Below are positions 60,108 through 64,000 of a stretch of DNA of 64,000 bases, in pieces; within the stretch, counting starts at the first letter, position 1, and each line of letters begins with the position of its first letter. The position numbers and the translations under genes were made by a program. The notes beneath the pieces are model-generated. The model did not search any database. It saw only the letters and a program-made list of their open reading frames with translations, and was not told where the DNA came from. Source of the DNA: Anaerolineae bacterium (GTDB taxonomy: Bacteria; Chloroflexota; Anaerolineae; Aggregatilineales; Phototrophicaceae); contig JAJEFB010000032.1 of assembly GCA_022820665.1 (NCBI GenBank), positions 83,048 to 147,047 on the forward strand, read 5' to 3'.

Positions 60108-60458
60108 TTACTTAACTGGTTCGCTAGAAATTGCGTCAATGCGCTTTACGAGGTAATCCGCCACCACGGACAAAAGTCCTACTTGGGAACCGATAGATGC
60201 TCCAAAAACCACTCCAAAGACTATTCCAGACAGGGCGCCACCACCTAAAGTGGCAACTGCTAGCGCCGCGAAGTCATAGGTTGATTGTCTCGAGTTTTCG
60301 AGGGAATTCAAAATCATTGAAGACGAGCCTGCTATTACAATCACGGCAGCGGCTACCAAGCCAACGATGAATAGTCCCAATACTGCACCTGCCAGCATGC
60401 CGATAACGCTCGCGAAGATCGCCTTTGCGATTAGCCTTACAAAACCTTTTGGCAACAC
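60108..60458 (-). CDS. small glycine-rich membrane protein
   Basis: A 116-residue protein with three hydrophobic segments (FASVIGMLAGAVLGLFIVGL, VAAAVIVIAG, and LGGGALSGIVFGVVFGASIG) rich in Gly and Ala. I do not recognise it. GTG at 60458 has GGAGG 7 bp upstream; a TTG one codon earlier is also open. It faces the TIR patch and is of similar low GC, so it may be part of it; pore-forming partners do occur in defence loci, but nothing here proves that. Confidence 0.6.
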   Translation of the reverse strand: MLPKGFVRLIAKAIFASVIGMLAGAVLGLFIVGLVAAAVIVIAGSSSMILNSLENSRQSTYDFAALAVATLGGGALSGIVFGVVFGASIGSQVGLLSVVADYLVKRIDAISSEPVK

Positions 60459-60508
60459 CAAAGCACCTCCACAATTCTTCGCTCTATAAGAAATTATAGG
60501 GATTTAGG

Positions 60509-60580
60509 TCATTCACAAGTCACCCGATGGCAACTCACGTAGTGATTCGGCCGTACCTCGATCAACGGTGAGGCAGGCTT
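60509..60580 (-). pseudogene. Orphan 3-prime tail of an oppF-like gene
   Basis: On the minus strand this encodes [20 protein letters not shown] and TCE before a stop. The core [16 protein letters not shown] is identical to the C terminus of the intact OppF-like protein at 61668, and the DNA matches over ~47 nt (60519-60565 against 61672-61718) with two mismatches. No start or upstream ABC sequence is present. It lies just beyond the glycosidase stop, so the glycosidase is bracketed by two oppF tails. Confidence 0.75.
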
Positions 60581-60594
60581 AATGCCGCGCTACA

Positions 60595-61602
60595 CTATCG
60601 TCGCAGCAGATTTCCTAGCGAGTGTCCACGCTCATTGGCATGGAGCATCTCTCCGGTAAAAGCAATCAGCCCGGCGGTCCTTTCGTGTGAAAGAACAAGA
60701 TTCAATATCTCTTCCCATTCCCTTGCCGGGAACGCTTCGCTATTCTTGGAAAAGGCGTCAACTTGCACAAAGGGAACGAGTGGTTTATCCGTTTCCGCCG
60801 CCAAGTCATTCAATGTCTCAGTCATCCAGTCCGGTGAAAATCCCAAGACATGATGATACAGCATTGGCGAGAAACAGTCAGCATGAGCGGACAATTCATC
60901 CAGCCGTTGACCAAGCAAATGTTCTCGCTGCGGTGATTTAGCGGGTACGATATCCAGCCCCAAAGGCTTGCCGTCCAAATACTCGTCGACAATCATTCTC
61001 GATCGAGCGACAAAGCCGGCGATGATCCAACACTTATAATCAATCCATTTATCTTTAATGTTCCGCAGAATCCAATCAGCTTGTTCCGCCGTTGCGCCAG
61101 CGGGAATCTCAATATCCGCGTAATCCGCAAATCGCTTAAGCGTATGCTTGTCAAAACTCGATTCGAGCGGGGCGGGCGTATCATCGCGCAATTCCTGTTC
61201 CCAATGCAGGGGCCAACGGATAAAATCTAACCATATCCCATCCAATTGATAGGTTTTCGCTATATTTTTGAGAATATTAAGCCGTGACTGGGCATAAGTT
61301 TGATAACTTGGCGTTATGCCAACATACCAATTCATCCGCGGACGTCGCCGGCCATCCCGACAAATGGGTCGCAATTCGGGATTTCCCGCCAGCGCATCGT
61401 TGTTGTTAAAACAACTCAGAGCCCCGATGAAGCGCAAGTCATTATCATGCGCGATTTGAATAACATCGCGGCTATACTGATCCGCTTCCGCAAAGATCGC
61501 GTTGACGCCATAACGCCTATAGCACTTCAGTTCAGCTTCCGCTTGTTTTGAACTCCAGCGCTGCCAATCAGACGAGCCTAGACAGACGCCGATGAGGGTC
61601 AT
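60595..61602 (-). CDS. putative TIM-barrel glycoside hydrolase-like protein
   Basis: A 335-residue soluble protein. VCLGSSDWQRWSSKQAEAE, AIFAEADQYSRDVIQIAHDN, QLDGIWLDFIRWPLHW and CFSPMLYHHVLGFSPDWM resemble hypothetical glycosidases of the DUF4015/GH-like barrel group; the Asp in WLDFIRWP is a plausible active-site residue. No signal peptide is seen. The start MTLIGV (61602) is preferred; upstream codons read through the oppF spacer. It sits between an intact oppF and an orphan oppF tail, which suggests it arrived by recombination. With the peptide/oligosaccharide transporter it could process imported sugars. Confidence 0.7.
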   Translation of the reverse strand: MTLIGVCLGSSDWQRWSSKQAEAELKCYRRYGVNAIFAEADQYSRDVIQIAHDNDLRFIGALSCFNNNDALAGNPELRPICRDGRRRPRMNWYVGITPSYQTYAQSRLNILKNIAKTYQLDGIWLDFIRWPLHWEQELRDDTPAPLESSFDKHTLKRFADYADIEIPAGATAEQADWILRNIKDKWIDYKCWIIAGFVARSRMIVDEYLDGKPLGLDIVPAKSPQREHLLGQRLDELSAHADCFSPMLYHHVLGFSPDWMTETLNDLAAETDKPLVPFVQVDAFSKNSEAFPAREWEEILNLVLSHERTAGLIAFTGEMLHANERGHSLGNLLRR

Positions 61603-61667
61603 TTCGCGGCTCCACGAAGAAAACTCGGTCCTCCCAGGCTTGCCTCCTAGTAGCGAATCCGCTATGC

Positions 61668-62696
61668 CTATGTCACCCGGTGACAACTCACGTAGTGATT
61701 CGGCCGTACCTCGATCAAAGGCGGATCCGGCTCTTGATGACAGAGGTCGAAGACGACCGGACAGCGGGTATTGAAGTTGCAGCCGGTGGGCGGATTGGCC
61801 GGATTGGGCAGATCGCCGGAGATGATGATGCGCTGGCGGTTTTCCTCCACTTGTGGATCGGGCACCGGCACCGCCGACAATAGCGCTTGTGTATAGGGAT
61901 GCTGCGGGTTTTCGTATACTTCATCCACGGGACCCAATTCGACGATCTTGCCCAGGTACATCACCGCCACGCGATTGCAGATATGCCGCACCATGCTCAG
62001 GTCGTGCGCGATGAAGAGATAGGTCAAGTTAAGCTCGTCTTGCAGCTCCTCCATCAAGTTCACTACCTGCGCCTGAATTGACACATCCAGAGCCGAGATC
62101 GGCTCGTCAGCGACGATAAAGCTCGGCTCCAGCGCCAGCGCGCGGGCGATACCAATGCGCTGCCGTTGCCCGCCGGAGAACTCGTGCGGGTAGCGATTGA
62201 TGAAATACGGATTGAGACCCACTTTCTCCATCAACTCTTCGACGTACTGCTGGCGTTCTTTCTTGTTGTTGTAAATCTTGTGGATCTGCAGGGGTTCGCT
62301 GACAATGCTGCCGACGGTCATGCGCGGATTCAAGGATGCGAAGGGATCCTGAAAGATGATCTGCATCTTGCGGCGCATCTGCCGCAATTCATTGCCAGTC
62401 ATGGTGGATAGTTCCTGCCCCTCGAATTTGACGCTGCCTTCCGTGGGGCGATACAACTGCAAGATCGTCCGACCGGTGGTACTCTTGCCGCAACCGGATT
62501 CACCGACCAGTCCCAGCGTTTCCCCGCGAACAACATTAAAGCTGATGCCGTCTACCGCGCGCACCGCCCCAACCTGCCGCTGAAATACGATGCCGGCCGA
62601 AATCGGGAAGTATTTCTTCAGATTGTTGACCTCGAGGATATAGTCGTCGTCCCGTTTTTCTTTGTCCATGGTCATGGTCATCGCTTCACTAGACAT
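61668..62696 (-). CDS. Oligopeptide/dipeptide ABC transporter ATP-binding protein (OppF/DppF)
   Basis: A 342-residue ATPase. Walker A is GESGCGKST, the signature [15 protein letters not shown], Walker [15 protein letters not shown], and the C-terminal oligopeptide domain contains [13 protein letters not shown] with the cysteines seen in OppF/DppF. It pairs with the next gene, whose stop it overlaps by 8 bp. Permease and binding-protein genes are expected beyond the right edge. Such importers carry peptides but also oligosaccharides, which would suit this carbohydrate-rich region. Confidence 0.92.
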   Translation of the reverse strand: MSSEAMTMTMDKEKRDDDYILEVNNLKKYFPISAGIVFQRQVGAVRAVDGISFNVVRGETLGLVGESGCGKSTTGRTILQLYRPTEGSVKFEGQELSTMTGNELRQMRRKMQIIFQDPFASLNPRMTVGSIVSEPLQIHKIYNNKKERQQYVEELMEKVGLNPYFINRYPHEFSGGQRQRIGIARALALEPSFIVADEPISALDVSIQAQVVNLMEELQDELNLTYLFIAHDLSMVRHICNRVAVMYLGKIVELGPVDEVYENPQHPYTQALLSAVPVPDPQVEENRQRIIISGDLPNPANPPTGCNFNTRCPVVFDLCHQEPDPPLIEVRPNHYVSCHRVT

Positions 62697-63711
62697 TTTG
62701 CGCTACCCCCTCGCGGATGTCGGCCCAACAAGACATAACATGTGTGCCATCGCCATTGGAATCGGGCACCGTCTCTAGTGGCGGTCGCTCGTCCCAACAT
62801 CTTTGCAGCTCGAATTGCTCACGAACGTCGCAACGCGCGGCGAAGGGACAACCGGCCGGTTCATTGCGCATGTCCGGCGGCGAGCCTTCGATTTGAATTA
62901 GTTTTTCTTCGCCGCTGGAATCCAAACGCGGCAGCGAACCCAATAGCCCTACCGTATACGGATGACGTGAATCGCCAAAAACTTCGTGCGAGGAGCCGGA
63001 TTCCATAATACGCCCGCCGTACATCACCTGGATGCGATCGGCGATGCCGGCAACCACGCCCAGATCATGCGTGATCCAGATCATCGCCATATTAAATTCG
63101 TCTTTCAGTTGTTTGACCAACTCGATTATCTGCGCCTGAATAGTTACATCCAGCGCCGTCGTTGGTTCGTCGGCGATCAGCAGCTTGGGATTGCAAGACA
63201 GTCCCATAGCGATCATCACGCGCTGTCGCATCCCGCCGGAGAATTGATGCGGATAGTCATCGAGCCGGCGATAGGCATCGGGAATACCGACCATATCGAG
63301 CAAGTCGGCGGCGCGCTTGCGCGACTGCGAGGTATTCATACCCTCATGCAATTTCAGTGATTCAGTGATCTGTGTGCCGATAGTCAGCACCGGGTTCAGC
63401 GAAGTCATCGGATCCTGGAAGATCATGGCAATTTCCTTGCCGCGTATGAGCCGCATCTGATCGGGTTTCAACTGCAGCAAATCGCGTCCCTCAAAGTTGA
63501 CCGTGCCCGATTCAACTTTGCCTGGCGGGCTGGGGATCAACCCCATGACAGCCAGGGAACTGACGCTTTTGCCGCTACCGCTTTCGCCAACGATGCCAAG
63601 CGTTTCGCCCTCTTCCAGGTCGTAGGAAACGCCATTGACCGCGTAGACCGTTCCTTCTTGTGTATAAAACCGGACAACGAGGTCCTTAACCTCAAGTATG
63701 ACGCCCAATGT
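62689..63711 (-). CDS. Oligopeptide/dipeptide ABC transporter ATP-binding protein (OppD/DppD)
   Basis: A 340-residue ATPase. Walker A is [11 protein letters not shown], the signature [15 protein letters not shown], Walker [15 protein letters not shown], and the C-terminal domain holds [19 protein letters not shown]. The start is a TTG at 63711, which lies 7 bp after GGAGGAGGG; a TTG seven codons earlier (63732) lies within that ribosome site and is unlikely. It is the first of a translationally coupled oppD-oppF pair. Confidence 0.92.
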   Translation of the reverse strand, partial: TLGVILEVKDLVVRFYTQEGTVYAVNGVSYDLEEGETLGIVGESGSGKSVSSLAVMGLIPSPPGKVESGTVNFEGRDLLQLKPDQMRLIRGKEIAMIFQDPMTSLNPVLTIGTQITESLKLHEGMNTSQSRKRAADLLDMVGIPDAYRRLDDYPHQFSGGMRQRVMIAMGLSCNPKLLIADEPTTALDVTIQAQIIELVKQLKDEFNMAMIWITHDLGVVAGIADRIQVMYGGRIMESGSSHEVFGDSRHPYTVGLLGSLPRLDSSGEEKLIQIEGSPPDMRNEPAGCPFAARCDVREQFELQRCWDERPPLETVPDSNGDGTHVMSCWADIREGVAQNV

Positions 63712-63860
63712 CGCACCCTCCTCCCGCAACAAAATCTCTATGAAATAATTTCAGGTCAAGAGAGTTTGTCGAACAAAAGCCCTATCGTCGCAAGGATACC
63801 TTGAAACGATGGTTACAATCATACCAAAGTTGTGTCGGTTTTACCAACAAATCAAGATTC

Positions 63861-63906
63861 GGTAGTGTATCCTTTTCGGTTGAAATTCAAATGAGCCGAA
63901 AAGGAT
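63861..63906 (+). repeat. 25-nt dispersed motif, copy 3, with an inverted partner
   Basis: The exact 25-nt motif occupies 63861-63885. ATCCTTTTCGG (63869-63879) inside it is followed 16 nt later by its perfect complement CCGAAAAGGAT (63896-63906). Neither of the other exact copies has this second arm. The rest of 63712-64000 shows no gene. Confidence 0.85.
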
Positions 63907-64000
63907 TGAGTACCCGGGCAACAGCGGCGATTAATCCCAGTCTGGAATGAAATGCTCCTTTGGGACGGAAAAGTCGCCTCAGCATTCGGTTGACTCGTTC

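Noticed and set aside
60006..60248. Short plus-strand frame after the DUF1883 gene
   Set aside because: Cys- and Arg-rich without a domain, lacks a ribosome site, and overlaps the minus-strand membrane protein that has one.

Overview
This 64 kb window is a gene-dense, GC-rich chromosomal segment of a heterotrophic bacterium. The gene content best fits the phylum Chloroflexota, near Anaerolineae or Caldilineae: a giant Ser/Thr kinase-STAND ATPase-WD40 protein, paired GT39 membrane glycosyltransferases with C-terminal beta domains, LysM-glycosidase fusions, and intergenic DNA littered with short palindromic and MITE-like repeats. This placement is inference; no rRNA is present. The only RNA gene I can support is one tRNA-Ser(GGA).

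Region 1 (1-10.9 kb) is a carbohydrate locus: the end of an MFS transporter, three GH29 alpha-L-fucosidases, an S1-type sulfatase with a Cys-type formylglycine motif, an L-fucose dehydrogenase-like aldo/keto reductase and a phosphotransferase. Together they suggest release and oxidation of fucose from sulfated or fucosylated glycans. An HtrA-like protease fused to a von Willebrand A domain sits inside it. Region 2 (10.9-26.7 kb) has a molybdenum hydroxylase with fused 2Fe-2S and Mo domains, the tRNA, a peptidoglycan amidase, the giant kinase, a large protein of unknown function divergent from it, a gamma-glutamylcyclotransferase-like protein, a Gfo/Idh/MocA dehydrogenase and a guanine deaminase. 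Region 3 (26.7-43.3 kb) has a coupled GT39/glycosidase pair, a secreted peptidase, a threonine dehydratase-like enzyme, a sugar kinase next to an aldo/keto reductase, a membrane protein followed by an ABC ATPase, an IolB-like inositol enzyme, a secreted LysM glycosidase and small conserved proteins. Region 4 (43.4-58.1 kb) has a helix-turn-helix protein, an ABC-F ATPase, a secreted phospholipase D-like protein, a PfkB kinase, a histidine phosphatase, an SDR, a second GT39, a cytochrome c-copper monooxygenase fusion, an ECF sigma factor and FtsH. Region 5 (58.1-60.5 kb) is a lower-GC accessory patch: a TIR protein, a DUF1883-TIR protein, a DUF1883-only paralogue that ends at an inverted repeat, and a small membrane protein. 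This looks like a TIR-based immune locus. Region 6 (60.5-64 kb) is a putative glycosidase between an orphan tail of an oppF-like gene and an intact oppD/oppF pair.

The most unusual layer is not coding. At least six copies of a ~90 bp structured element occur in intergenic gaps; their hairpin arms appear to covary between copies, and three copies lie directly upstream of sugar-metabolism genes. A separate 25-nt motif occurs three times exactly and once degenerate. There are also MITE-like elements with 17-bp terminal inverted repeats, a ~21-nt sequence that appears inserted into other repeats, and a family of GGGCGACC palindromes, some of which serve as terminators.
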